From assembly GCF_026340465.1 (NCBI RefSeq), contig NZ_JAPEPC010000001.1, forward strand, positions 1,863,501 to 1,927,500: a DNA stretch of 64,000 bases, in the 5' to 3' direction. Shown one piece after another: positions 8,901 to 16,775 of the stretch. This stretch comes from Streptomyces sp. NBC_01306 (GTDB lineage Bacteria > Actinomycetota > Actinomycetes > Streptomycetales > Streptomycetaceae). How positions within the stretch are numbered: position 1 is the stretch's first letter; the number at the start of each line of letters is the position of its first letter. The notes beneath the pieces are model-generated. The model was not told the DNA's origin, searched no databases, and saw only the letters and a program-made list of their open reading frames with translations. A program made the position numbers and the translations under genes.

Positions 8901-9323
8901 CTCGTCGAGCCTGCGGCCCGGCGGCACGGCCGGTGACCGGTAGCGGCTCAGCGGCCGTAACGCGCGCTGGAGCGCGTGCGGATCGGCGAGCGCGGGCGCC
9001 GCGGGCACCAGGACCGGCGAAGCCTCCACGGCGGCGGGCGCGCCTTCCGGGTCCGGCGCGGTCAGCAGGGCGGCGGGCGCGCCGGGCGTGTCCCCGGGTG
9101 GCTCGACGGGGCGGGTGGGGGCGGCCGGTGGAGCGGCGGGGGTCTCCTGCGGGAGACCGGCCGGAAGGCCGGGCCCGGCGGGGGCGGGGGCTCCGGTGCG
9201 GGCGGCCAGCCACAGCGCGTCCGCGAGTTCCCGCGCGTCGACATCGCGGCCTGACTCCCGCAGCCGGGCGACCAGGGTGGTCAGTGCCACACCCCGGCCG
9301 CTCTCGTCCCGCCCGTCGCCCAC
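5922..9323 (-). CDS. SAV_2336-type N-terminal domain / vWA-like protein of a vWA-MoxR system
   Basis: 1133 residues from GTG 9323, only a few bases after the MoxR stop. The start region (LTTLVARLRESGRDVDARELADALWLA) matches the small helical domain called SAV_2336 N-terminal. A Pro/Ala-rich linker leads to a vWA-like fold: LLLLMDVSTST (a DxSxS metal-site motif, about residue 170) and IILLLSDCSGPMW. The C-terminal two thirds is Ala/Leu-rich and helical, probably degenerate repeats. Residues about 844-907 are a low-complexity RPDS/HPDS tandem repeat. Paired vWA and MoxR proteins commonly act together, with the AAA+ ring remodelling a partner held by the vWA protein. Its TGA overlaps the TTG of the small peptide gene. 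Confidence 0.8.
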   Translation of the reverse strand: MGDGRDESGRGVALTTLVARLRESGRDVDARELADALWLAARTGAPAPAGPGLPAGLPQETPAAPPAAPTRPVEPPGDTPGAPAALLTAPDPEGAPAAVEASPVLVPAAPALADPHALQRALRPLSRYRSPAVPPGRRLDEEATAGRAADTGLVIPVLRAARRQKARLLLLMDVSTSTVAWESALEELAGICAGAGVFQDVQLRYLHPDGESGAGYAAGRVPAGPLRRAAQLGDPTGRRIILLLSDCSGPMWRSGVLQRLLYHWSATTPVAVVQPLPQRLWRRTHLPAYGGVLRRHEGPLGRLEFSAAPHGSDPRDGRPVPVLALRRTSVEGWAGLVSGGTGQSVSTAAAWVRRDQPPSRAPVRAEAALTGQERVGAFRRTASPTAQRLAEYLTAVPLVLPVMRLVQHTMLAGTGPEALAEVLLGGIVRRAERPDIGPSDGPYYEFLDGVKVLLAARLDRGDERLVLRHSSSYVQRRFGRSARNFPAMAAVALGERLPVPAGGGAMPAGLRVFAEVAADTIRRRGGPPVAPPGPGTPGELTAQADEFIQRYERFGGVRDLDSAIGLLRLAAAGERRRESVPARRAELSRALLLRWRLRALDEDLAEAWESAKSSDGFAAAEVLHAMAVAADEGQLGQELAGKVLREVRGPYPGDAPLDDADTAAELLSAASDRLRGVTEAVRPSQEWPAAAALHIEVLRRLSRAGGPAVDTTPLYAAAALAERLADTADGVGARVLHGTLELDLARHVVSDDVVRHYALRALRALRPAAAEATGGAERADIWLKIASALELAHLEGGDASWRWEVLDALAAALAAADDDAVRHHCHLRMGDVHWQGHIDPAAPALPAAVRPDSVHPAAGRPDSVPLESARPDSVHPDSAHPDSVHPESARPEGSRGESARPDSAHGGAPGHGQGPAPRPGIHLDGAIEHWAAALATGTPDRPARLLTRLGRALGHRAARDGAPGDLDAAVRRLREAVDETAESDRELAARRALLGALYLARYRATGGLTDLYEADWAQGAAARGAPDPYAASRAWQARGDIAVLLARHTGTPDRLQQAAEHYLRATDVDDDGRAGAARAARAAVLEELAGPPEALREYRAALALLESAGPAGDSAAAGVRDAVARLTDGAAGR
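6600..6790. repeat. Tandem repeat encoding RPDS/HPDS units
   Basis: On the plus strand, variants of gggcgctgtccgg and ggatgaacgctgtccgg recur about a dozen times. On the coding (minus) strand they give alternating RPDS, HPDS, HPES and RPES tetrapeptides spaced by one or two residues. The repeat lies in frame in the vWA protein and should vary in copy number between strains. Confidence 0.8.
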
Positions 9324-9327
9324 CGGG

Positions 9328-10392
9328 TCACCTGGGCCCGTTGTCGAGGGGCCGCATCAGGAGATCGGCGACGGCCTCCTGGTCGGCGGGGTGGCGGCCC
9401 GCGGTGTGCTGGACGAGGTAGATCGCGTTCAGCAGCTGGTCGGTCGGGCGCACTCCGCCGTCCGCCTCGGTACGGACGAACCGGTCGACGAGGCCTATGT
9501 ACTCGTCGTAGGACCCGGCGCCGAAGTGCGCCTGGACCATGGCGGCGAGCCGTTCGTCCCGGGGCGCCGCCAGGTCGAGGTGGATGCACCGGCGCAGCAG
9601 GGGGGCGGGGAAGTCCCGCTCGCGGTTGCTGGTCATGACGACCACCGGGAAGGCCCGGCAGCGCACCCGGCCGCCGGTGACGGGGGCGCGCAGCCCGTCG
9701 TCGGTGAGGACCTGGACGGTCTGCTGCCCCGGCCGGTCGGCGACCCGCTCCAGTTCGGGCAGGGTGAACTCGCCCTCCTCCAGCACGTTCAGCAGGTCGT
9801 TGGGGAGGTCGATGTCGCTCTTGTCCAGCTCGTCTATGAGCAGCACCCGGGGCCGCTCGGCGGCGAGCAGCGCGGTGCCGAGCGGGCCCAGCCGCAGATA
9901 GCGCCCGATGTCCCCGGCCGGGTGCGGTCCGCCGGCCGGTCCGCACCCGCCGTTCCCGCCGTTCCCGCCGTTCCCGCCGTCCTCCAGCCGGGCGAGCTGG
10001 GCGTCCTGGAGGCGGCCGATGGCGTCGTAGGAGTAGAGGCCGTCGCGGAGTTCGCTGCGGCTGACGACCGGCCACTGGAGGACGCGGCCGAGGCCGAGTT
10101 CGAAGGCGAGGTCGTGGGCGAGCGTGCTCTTGCCCGAGCCCGGCTCTCCGGTGATCAGCAGCGGGCGGCGCAGATACAGCGCGGCGTTGATGAGCCGCAG
10201 CGCCTCGCTGCCGGGCACCGCGAGGGGGACGGCCCGGGTACCCAGCCGCCGCGTGGTCGCGGAGTCGGCTTCCGGCACCCGGTAGTCGATGGGCGGGGCG
10301 CCGAAGTCACGCCAGGGCGGTGGCGCGGGCCTGCGGTCGATACGCTCCGGATCGGGGTCGCCGGTGCCGCGGTAGATGAACCATTCGCTCAT
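9328..10392 (-). CDS. MoxR-family AAA+ ATPase
   Basis: 354 residues from ATG 10392, preceded by AGGAGCGA; an ATG at 10410 is the alternative. The Walker A motif is GEPGSGKST, Walker B is VLLIDELDKSD, and the sensor region contains PVVVMTSNRERDFPAPLLRRC, all characteristic of MoxR-type AAA+ ATPases. A Gly/Asn run (GGNGGNGGNGG) after LARLEDG is a short low-complexity loop. It lies directly upstream of the vWA gene, the usual MoxR partner, and between it and the trypsin-like VMAP gene. It presumably uses ATP to remodel a protein within this system. Confidence 0.9.
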   Translation of the reverse strand: MSEWFIYRGTGDPDPERIDRRPAPPPWRDFGAPPIDYRVPEADSATTRRLGTRAVPLAVPGSEALRLINAALYLRRPLLITGEPGSGKSTLAHDLAFELGLGRVLQWPVVSRSELRDGLYSYDAIGRLQDAQLARLEDGGNGGNGGNGGCGPAGGPHPAGDIGRYLRLGPLGTALLAAERPRVLLIDELDKSDIDLPNDLLNVLEEGEFTLPELERVADRPGQQTVQVLTDDGLRAPVTGGRVRCRAFPVVVMTSNRERDFPAPLLRRCIHLDLAAPRDERLAAMVQAHFGAGSYDEYIGLVDRFVRTEADGGVRPTDQLLNAIYLVQHTAGRHPADQEAVADLLMRPLDNGPR

Positions 10393-10524
10393 CGCTGGTT
10401 CGCTCCTCATCGGCGCCGGGCGTTCCGGGATACGTACCCGTCCGGCGCATCGTCAAAGTCGTTTTCAGGCCATTGCCGTGGACCGGCCCGCGGGGTACCG
10501 GTCACGGGGAGTACGGGGGCCCGG

Positions 10525-12516
10525 TCACGGCGAGTCCAGGGTGTGTTCGTCGTCGGTGGGCAGGGGCCGCCCCGGGTCGTCGTACAGCAGCATCAGCGGT
10601 TCCGGCCAGTGGGTCTCGGGGCGCCGGCGGTCGATGTCCTCCCGCAGATGGCGCAGCCGGTCCGGGAGTTCCGCCGTTCCGCCGGCCGCGTCGAACAACT
10701 TCTGTACCCGCGCCCGCAGTTCGTCGCAGTCCTCTCCGCAACTGTGCCCGGCACCACGGCCGATGTGCCACAGCGCGATGCCGTGGCCGGCCCGCAGCGT
10801 CAGTTCCATGGCGGCGGCTCCGGCGCCCCGGCCCGCGGGGCGGCACAGCACGGGGACGGCGCCGGGCGGAAGCGACTCGTAGTACGCGGGCCGCTGGGCG
10901 GTGCCCGGTTCCGGGATCCGTGCCACGGTCAGCCGCTGGGCCCCGGCCGCGGCCTGCCAGCGGCTGTCCCGCCCGGCTTCGTCGTGCCACTGGCCGCGGC
11001 GCCCGAGATCGCGCACCACCAGACGTCGCTGCGCCCCCAGGTGGGTGAGCCCGTCCATCGGCGGGGCGTCCTGGAGCTGCCAGCGGTGGACGGGGGTGTC
11101 GAACCGGCCGAGCGGCAGGGCGATCTCCACCGGCACCGGACGGTCCCCGTCGGGGTCCTCGGCGTGCAGCACCTCATGGAGCCTGCGCCGCAGCGTCTGG
11201 TGGTTGTGCCAGACCGCGTCGCCGCCCTGCGTACGAGGGGCCGGCCCCTCGTACGCGCCGATCTGCTCGCTGCCCCCTTCTCCGCTGAAGAGGTGGATCG
11301 TCCACTCGAAGAGCGCGGGGTCGTCGTGCAGCGGATCCATCACGACCGTGACCACCGGCCCCTCCTTGGGGCCCGGGTACGGCAGGACGATGCGTTCCGG
11401 ACGTACGGGGTCGGGGAGCAGCGCGGAGGGCAGCCCGATCCCGGTGACCAGCTCGTGCAGGAGCGGGTCCGTCACCTGCTCCAGTCTGCGGTCGATCCAG
11501 TCGGAGAGCGGGCCCGTCGCGCCGCCGCGCGCGCCGACGTACTGGGCGGCCAGCCGGAGGTAGCTGAGCTGGACGAGCGGGCCGAGCGGCTGCTCGCCGT
11601 CGTACAGCAGGCCGTGACCGTCCCGCCAGCCGCGCAGTACGGCCCTGGTCGGAGGCAGCAGATCGCGGGCGGCCTTGCGCGCGAGAGCCGCGACGGGCGC
11701 TCCGGTGGCGGGGCCGGGCAGTTCGGCGAGGAGCGCCAGCGCATCGCGCCGGTCGCGCGGCGTCCAGTCGCCGCCTCCGCCGGGCCCTGCGGAGGCCGCC
11801 ACCGGTTGTCTGGCGGTCCAGGTGTGGTGTCCCTTCCGTGCGGCGTGCCAGCGGTCGTGTGCGGCCATCACCTCCCGGTAGCGGTCGCCGAATCCGCGCA
11901 GCGCCCCGGCCGCGACGGCGAGGCCGCCCTCCTTGTCCTTCCTGCGGGACTTGATGATGCCGACGACCTCGCCGGTGAGCGGGTCGAGGAGCGGGCCGCC
12001 GGACACGCCCTTGGGGTATTCGGCGCCGGGCTCGATCAGCAGTCCGTGGTCTCCGCTGAGCACGTTGATACCGGCCCTTGCCGTGAAGGACACCGGGCCG
12101 CCCCCGGGCGCCGCCTGGGGTTCGGGGCGGTAGCCGTGCACGACGACCGTGTGCATCGGCCGTACGTCACGGTCGGTGAACCAGACGCACTCGTGTTCCG
12201 CCTCCGGGTCCAGCAGCCGGACGAGGGCGAGGTCCCGCTCCGGCGGGATCGCGGCCCCCTCCTTCTCGGCCAGCTGCCAGGCCACCACCTCGGCGGGGAC
12301 GGGGATCCCGTCGTTGAAGTCGTCGCCGCGTACCGCGAGGTGCCCGCCGGGCCCGGCGGGCAGATGCGGGCGCAGCACATGGGCGCAGGTCAGCACCCAG
12401 CCGGGGGCGATGAAGAAGCCGCTGCCCCAGAAGTCAGCGGCGGCCCCGCCGGCGGGCAGCAGGTGGACGGTCGCGGCAGCCGTGAGGGAGTTGACGACGG
12501 GGTCGGGCTCATTCAT
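10525..12516 (-). CDS. Trypsin-like peptidase of vWA-MoxR associated (VMAP) type
   Basis: 663 residues from ATG 12516, which overlaps the end of the upstream gene by eight bases. The N-terminal serine protease domain has all three catalytic elements: His in GWVLTCAHVL (about residue 42), Asp in ERDLALVRLL (about 95) and Ser in GVSGGPLLDP (about 171). There is no signal peptide, so it should act in the cytoplasm. The rest is a long domain without motifs I can name, except a Cys/His patch (GHSCGEDCDEL). Its position beside MoxR and vWA genes fits the middle and C-terminal regions of VMAP proteins, described as conflict-system components in which a protease is held inactive until triggered. The substrate is unknown. 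Confidence 0.8.
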   Translation of the reverse strand: MNEPDPVVNSLTAAATVHLLPAGGAAADFWGSGFFIAPGWVLTCAHVLRPHLPAGPGGHLAVRGDDFNDGIPVPAEVVAWQLAEKEGAAIPPERDLALVRLLDPEAEHECVWFTDRDVRPMHTVVVHGYRPEPQAAPGGGPVSFTARAGINVLSGDHGLLIEPGAEYPKGVSGGPLLDPLTGEVVGIIKSRRKDKEGGLAVAAGALRGFGDRYREVMAAHDRWHAARKGHHTWTARQPVAASAGPGGGGDWTPRDRRDALALLAELPGPATGAPVAALARKAARDLLPPTRAVLRGWRDGHGLLYDGEQPLGPLVQLSYLRLAAQYVGARGGATGPLSDWIDRRLEQVTDPLLHELVTGIGLPSALLPDPVRPERIVLPYPGPKEGPVVTVVMDPLHDDPALFEWTIHLFSGEGGSEQIGAYEGPAPRTQGGDAVWHNHQTLRRRLHEVLHAEDPDGDRPVPVEIALPLGRFDTPVHRWQLQDAPPMDGLTHLGAQRRLVVRDLGRRGQWHDEAGRDSRWQAAAGAQRLTVARIPEPGTAQRPAYYESLPPGAVPVLCRPAGRGAGAAAMELTLRAGHGIALWHIGRGAGHSCGEDCDELRARVQKLFDAAGGTAELPDRLRHLREDIDRRRPETHWPEPLMLLYDDPGRPLPTDDEHTLDSP

Positions 12517-12919
12517 CGGCGGGCTGGGGCACGGCGGGCGGAGGCGTGGCGGGCGGAGGCGCGAGGGGCGCGGCCGCGGCGGGCTGCTGCGCGGCGTTCT
12601 CGGCGAGTTTCCAGGTGAGGGACACCTGGAGGGCCGTCTTCGCCTCGGCCCCCGCCAGGACGGAGATGACCTTCCCCTCCTTGACGCTGAACTCAAGGCC
12701 GAAGGTGACGGTGGCCTCGTCGGGACAGGCGGCGCGCGCCGCGTCCAGCACGGAGCCTCCGACGCCGGCGATCACCCGCCGCAGATCGTCCACCCGGTTC
12801 TGCAGCACCTCCGCGACGCCGACGTCCTCGTATCCGTCGCCGTGCGCGCCGGATGTGGTCAGCCGGGCGTGCACAACCGCACCTCCCGGCAGGACGATTT
12901 CCTGTACCTCGGCCGCCAT
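12509..12919 (-). CDS. Trypsin-co-occurring domain 1 (CU044_2847-type) protein
   Basis: 136 residues from ATG 12919 with GGGAG upstream. The first 105 residues form a compact domain (EIVLPGGAVVHARL ... VTFGLEFSVKEGKVISVLAGAEAKTALQVSLTWK) of the kind encoded beside trypsin-like conflict proteases. The tail is a Pro/Ala-rich linker (PPPATPPPAVPQPADE). The stop overlaps the protease start, so the two are probably made together, and this protein may regulate or present substrates to the protease. It is the first gene of the operon, whose promoter must lie in 12920-13158. Confidence 0.75.
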   Translation of the reverse strand: MAAEVQEIVLPGGAVVHARLTTSGAHGDGYEDVGVAEVLQNRVDDLRRVIAGVGGSVLDAARAACPDEATVTFGLEFSVKEGKVISVLAGAEAKTALQVSLTWKLAENAAQQPAAAAPLAPPPATPPPAVPQPADE

Positions 12920-13158
12920 GACTCCCCCGTATCGCTCAAGTCACCTCACGTACAGGTTACTTGGACCATGACGAGGGTACTGGCCCGGCCGGTTGCGGAG
13001 GAGGCCGGAACCCGCCACTCAACGTCCGGTCCTGCGCCGCGCTCAAGACCGACCGGCAATTGGGGGGCGGGTGAAGGAGCGGGGCTGGGGCACGCACCTC
13101 GCAATTACCGGTCGGTCTAATCTGAAAGGGAACATCCGGAACGCATCAGGAGCGACAC
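12920..13158. promoter_or_regulatory. Divergent promoter region of the vWA-MoxR operon and the DUF6104 gene
   Basis: This 239-bp region separates the first gene of the minus-strand conflict operon from a plus-strand small gene. A possible -10 for the plus-strand gene is TAATCT near 13118. I see no clear operator palindrome and no convincing promoter for the operon. Confidence 0.4.
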
Positions 13159-13344
13159 GTGTACTTCACCGACCGCGGCATCGAGGAACTGGAGAAGCGG
13201 CGGGGCGAGGAGGAGGTCACCTTCGAGTGGCTCGCCGAGCAGCTGCGTACCTTCGTCGACCTGAACCCGGACTTCGAGGTTCCGGTCGAGCGCCTGGCGA
13301 CCTGGCTGGCCCGGCTGGACGACGAGGACGAGGACGACGACTGA
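13159..13344 (+). CDS. Small acidic DUF6104-family protein
   Basis: 61 residues beginning MYFTDRGIEELEKRRGEEEVT from the ATG that follows AGGAG. The product is acidic and helical and ends DDEDEDDD. Its sequence matches what I recall of the short Streptomyces DUF6104 family. The function is unknown. It is monocistronic and divergent from the conflict operon. Confidence 0.75.
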   Translation: MYFTDRGIEELEKRRGEEEVTFEWLAEQLRTFVDLNPDFEVPVERLATWLARLDDEDEDDD

Positions 13345-13383
13345 CGCGTAGGGGCGGTAGGAACGCGGGAGCCGGGCGCCGGC

Positions 13384-14190
13384 TCAGGCGCCCGCCCGCA
13401 TCCGGTCGTACGCGAGGCCCAGCACCCCGTGCGCCATCAGCAGGGCGGCCGCCACCGTCCAGCCTCCCCTGCGGCGGCTGAAGCCCCAGAGCGCGAGCGG
13501 GACACCGGCGGCCAGCTGCGCCGCGCCGAGTGCGCGGGCCCGCGGGCCGCGCAGCCAGGGGCCGAGCGTGCCGTCCTCGAAGGCGGCGAGTTCCGCCCGC
13601 ACGGCCTCCCGCAGGCCCGTCGGGTCGATCCGCCCGGTGGCGGGGTGGACTCTGGCCACCTCGCGCAGCCGGTCGGCGGGGTCACCGGGGGTGAGGCCGG
13701 TGGGCAGGGCGAGTCCGGTCCGGGCGAGGACAGCGGTGAGTCCGGTCAGCCGGGAGCGTGAGTCGGCGAGCGGGTCCGGGAGGGTGAGCTCGGTCAGCGC
13801 CTGGAGGTCCAGTACGGGATCGAGCCGCAGCCGTGCGCCGAACGTGCGCATCGCCCCGTCCTCACCGACCGGCGTGCCGTCCGCGCGCCACACATAGCCG
13901 ACCGGCCGCCGGAAGCCGGAGGCCAGCGTGAGACCCGACCGGTCGTGGTCCCACCAGAGGGCGAGCACCGGCCAGTCCGACGCGACCGCGAGCGTGGTGA
14001 CCCAGCCGCCGGCCACCCGGTCGACCGGCTCCTCCGTGTGCAGCCAGGGCTTCGCATCGGGGACGAGCACACTCCACCGCTCCCCCGCCGGTGCGAGAAG
14101 CAGCTGCTCCCCCAGCACCCGGGCCGCGATCCGTACGGCGGCCGGGTCGGCCCGGCAGAGCAGCAAGGCGCCTGTGGCGTTCTCTGACAT
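13384..14190 (-). CDS. Hypothetical protein with C-terminal hydrophobic segments
   Basis: 268 residues from ATG 14190. I do not recognise a named family. The N-terminal half looks globular (ALLLCRADPAAVRIAARVLGEQ, LALWWDHDRSGLTLASGFRRP, VGYVWRADGTPVG). The C-terminal 45 residues contain two hydrophobic stretches (LGAAQLAAGVPLALWGF and WTVAAALLMAHGVLGLAY) separated by SRRRGG, suggesting membrane association. It is divergent from the DUF4097/PadR pair. Confidence 0.75.
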   Translation of the reverse strand: MSENATGALLLCRADPAAVRIAARVLGEQLLLAPAGERWSVLVPDAKPWLHTEEPVDRVAGGWVTTLAVASDWPVLALWWDHDRSGLTLASGFRRPVGYVWRADGTPVGEDGAMRTFGARLRLDPVLDLQALTELTLPDPLADSRSRLTGLTAVLARTGLALPTGLTPGDPADRLREVARVHPATGRIDPTGLREAVRAELAAFEDGTLGPWLRGPRARALGAAQLAAGVPLALWGFSRRRGGWTVAAALLMAHGVLGLAYDRMRAGA

Positions 14191-14252
14191 GGCCCCACGC
14201 TAGGACAGATCCACGCATTCCACCCGCGCGCTTGACTTCACCCATCCGCGAT

Positions 14253-14280
14253 ATATCGTGTTCTTCAGAAGACGCGATAT
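14253..14280. promoter_or_regulatory. Candidate PadR operator overlapping a promoter
   Basis: An imperfect 28-bp palindrome has outer arms ATATCG and CGATAT (14253-14258 and 14275-14280) and further paired positions inside. A TTGACT hexamer at 14232-14237 could be the -35 element, placing the left arm over the -10 region. The two downstream genes include a PadR regulator, so autorepression is the simple reading. Confidence 0.6.
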
Positions 14281-14314
14281 GTTGCGTTGTAGCCGACCGG
14301 TGGAGGTCAGTTCC

Positions 14315-15166
14315 ATGTCCGAGAGGTCAGTGTCGGAGCCACAGAAACTCTCCTTCGACGAACCCGTGACGGCGCTGAACGTGCGCATCGTCAATGGCAC
14401 GGTCAATGTCGTGGGCACCGACGACGCCGTACTGAACGAGCAGGGCGGCGCCCGGCTGGAGATCTCCGGGATCGACGGGCCGCCGCTGGTCGTGACGCTG
14501 GAGAACGGCACGCTGACCGTGGCCTACGAGGACCTGCCCTGGAAGGGTTTCCTGAAGTGGCTGGACCGCAGGGGCTGGCACCGCAACGCCGTCGTCTCGG
14601 TAGCGGTGCCCGCGTCGGCACGGGTCGAGGTCGGCGTGGTCGGCGCGGGCGCGGTGGTCTCCGGGATCCGGGGGCGTACGGAGGTGCGCGGGGTCTCCGG
14701 TGACACCACCCTGGTCGGCCTCTCCGGCACCGTTCTCGCCGGGACCGTGTCGGGGAACGTCGAGGCCCAGGCCGTCAGCGGCGATCTGCGCTTCCACTCG
14801 GTCTCCGGGGACCTCACCGTGATCGACGGGACCGGCTCGTCCGTACGGGGAGAATCGGTCAGCGGCGACATGGTCGTCGACCTCGACGCGACCGGCGGGC
14901 CGACCGACATCGCGCTCACCACCGTCTCCGGCGAGGTCGCCATCCGGCTGGCCCAGCTGACGGACGCCGAGGTCAGCGCGAACACCACGAGCGGCGCCGT
15001 GTCGAACGCCTTCGAGGATCTGCGGGTCAGCGGTCAGTGGGGTGCCAAGAAGATCACCGGTACCCTCGGCGCGGGCACCGGCAGCCTCCGGGCGACCACC
15101 GTGAGCGGGGCCATCGCCCTGCTGCGCAGGCCCGCACAGGACGACATCGCCGAGAAGGTGCTCTGA
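14315..15166 (+). CDS. DUF4097-family beta-strand repeat protein
   Basis: 283 residues from ATG 14315, which has GGAGG nine bases upstream; an ATG at 14258 inside the operator is unlikely. The protein is a run of short beta units with recurring VSG(D/E/T/N) turns (VRGVSGDTTLVGLSGTVLAG, AVSGDLRFHSVSGD), typical of the DUF4097 beta-helix/solenoid family. No signal peptide is seen. The gene is followed one base later by a PadR regulator gene, a pairing usual for this family, and both probably share the operator-controlled promoter upstream. A role in envelope-stress sensing is possible but inferred. Confidence 0.85.
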   Translation: MSERSVSEPQKLSFDEPVTALNVRIVNGTVNVVGTDDAVLNEQGGARLEISGIDGPPLVVTLENGTLTVAYEDLPWKGFLKWLDRRGWHRNAVVSVAVPASARVEVGVVGAGAVVSGIRGRTEVRGVSGDTTLVGLSGTVLAGTVSGNVEAQAVSGDLRFHSVSGDLTVIDGTGSSVRGESVSGDMVVDLDATGGPTDIALTTVSGEVAIRLAQLTDAEVSANTTSGAVSNAFEDLRVSGQWGAKKITGTLGAGTGSLRATTVSGAIALLRRPAQDDIAEKVL

Positions 15167-15167
15167 C

Positions 15168-16406
15168 ATGGCCCCCGTTTTCGCACACGGCCGACTGCGG
15201 CTCTACCTCCTCAAGCTTCTGGACGAGGCGCCGCGCCACGGCTACGAGGTGATCAGGCTTCTGGAGGAGCGCTTCCAGGGGCTGTACGCACCGAGCGCGG
15301 GCACCGTGTATCCGCGCCTGGCCAAGCTGGAGGCGGAGGGACTGGTCACCCACGCTTCGGAGGGCGGCCGGAAGGTGTACTCGATCACCGAGGCCGGCCG
15401 CGCCGAACTGGCGGGCCGCAGCGGTGAACTGGCCGACCTGGAGATGGAGATCCGCGAGTCGGTCTCCGAACTCGCCGCGGAGATCCGGGCCGACGTCAGC
15501 GGCTCGGCGAACGACCTGCGGCGCGAGATCCGCCAGGCGGCGAAGGAGGCACGCAGGACGTCGGCCGGCGCGGCGGACGGCGGACGGACGGCCGACGCGG
15601 GTCCGGACAGCGGTTCGGGTTCGGGTTCGGGTTCCGGCTCGGCTTCCGGCTCGGGGAAGCCGTTCCCCGGATTCCCGGACGCCTCCGACTTCTTCGACGG
15701 GAGCTGGACCGACAAGGAGGGCTGGCGCCAGGCCAAGGAGGACTTCAAGCGCGCCAAGCAGGAGTGGAAGGAGCAGGCGCGCCGGGCGAAGGACGAGTCC
15801 CGCCGCGCCCGCGAGGACGCCCAGCAGGCGCGCCGCCAGGCCAGGGAGGCCCAGGACTACGCGCGCGAGCAGATGCAGCGGGTCGCCGAGCAGGTCCAGG
15901 ACCACTTCGCACGTGGTGACTGGCCCGCCGGGGTGCGCGAGGGTCTCGCCGAATTCACCCGGGAACTGGGCCGTTTCGGACGGGCCGCGGAGCCGGGGGC
16001 GGGAAGCCGTACGGACACGGATTCCGGCACGCGCACGACGGCCGGCACAGAACCCGGTTCCGGCACGGATCACGATTCCGGCACAGCTCCCGGTTCCGGT
16101 ACGAGTTCGGGTACGGGCACAGCCCCCGGTTCCGGTACGGAGACGACCGCCGGCACGGACACCACGGCCCCCGTCGACCTGGGCAAGGGGGACGGCCGCC
16201 CGGCGCCCGAGCCGGAGTGGGCACACGAGGAGCCTTCCGGCAATCCGGCCCGCGACCTGGACCGGCTGCTCGACCGCTTCCGCGACGACATCCGGGACGC
16301 GGCACGCGATCACGGAGTCACGGACAGCCAGCTCCGGGACGCCAGGCGGCATCTGTCGGCTGCGGCAGCCCACATCGGCGCCGCACTGCGCGACCCCGGG
16401 GCGTAA
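15168..16406 (+). CDS. PadR-family transcriptional regulator with a long coiled-coil and low-complexity extension
   Basis: 412 residues from ATG 15168. Residues 1-90 are a PadR winged helix (LRLYLLKLLDEAPRHGYEVI, GTVYPRLAKLEAEGLV, KVYSITEAGRAEL). A typical PadR protein is 100-200 residues, so this one is much longer. After the winged helix come an amphipathic helix (LADLEMEIRESVSELAAEIR), a Gly-Ser run, a highly charged coiled coil (about residues 185-250, AKQEWKEQARRAKDESRRAR) and a Ser/Gly/Thr-rich stretch. A final conserved-looking helix ends the protein (PARDLDRLLDRFRDDIRDAARDHGV). It is co-transcribed with the DUF4097 gene and probably binds the palindrome at 14253-14280. Confidence 0.88.
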   Translation: MAPVFAHGRLRLYLLKLLDEAPRHGYEVIRLLEERFQGLYAPSAGTVYPRLAKLEAEGLVTHASEGGRKVYSITEAGRAELAGRSGELADLEMEIRESVSELAAEIRADVSGSANDLRREIRQAAKEARRTSAGAADGGRTADAGPDSGSGSGSGSGSASGSGKPFPGFPDASDFFDGSWTDKEGWRQAKEDFKRAKQEWKEQARRAKDESRRAREDAQQARRQAREAQDYAREQMQRVAEQVQDHFARGDWPAGVREGLAEFTRELGRFGRAAEPGAGSRTDTDSGTRTTAGTEPGSGTDHDSGTAPGSGTSSGTGTAPGSGTETTAGTDTTAPVDLGKGDGRPAPEPEWAHEEPSGNPARDLDRLLDRFRDDIRDAARDHGVTDSQLRDARRHLSAAAAHIGAALRDPGA

Positions 16407-16408
16407 CG

Positions 16409-16717
16409 GCCCCGGGACGAGAGGCCCCAGGCCCGCGCCCGCTCCCCCGGCAACCGCCGGAGGGGCGGGCGCGCTCCCGTCACACGGCGCCCGGCAAACC
16501 GTCGCCCCGCCGCCCGCTCCCCCTCAGTACGCGCTCCACGCCCTCGTACGACACCCCGCACGCCGCCATCGCGTCCGCGGCCACCCCGCCCCGCTCGTAC
16601 CAGCCGGACGAGCCGCCGCTCCAGCTCACGACCGGGCATCTGCGGCGGCTGCGGCAGGCACTGGCGGAGGGAACGGACGACCCGCAGGGCGAGTTCATCG
16701 TGGTCACCCGCTCCTGA
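16409..16717 (+). other. Coding-like reading frame without a start codon, possible gene remnant
   Basis: The frame ending at TGA 16717 has nearly all codons ending in G or C from about 16500 on. It finishes with a protein-like tail (LTTGHLRRLRQALAEGTDD, then PQGEFIVVTRS). No ATG, GTG or TTG occurs in this frame between the PadR stop and about 16690, so any start would lie inside the PadR gene. It may be a decayed small gene or a chance open frame in high-GC DNA. Confidence 0.3.
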
Positions 16718-16775
16718 CCGTCAGGAGCGGGTAGGACCCAACCCGGCGCCGGTCCGGAGCGGGGCCGGGCCGCAG

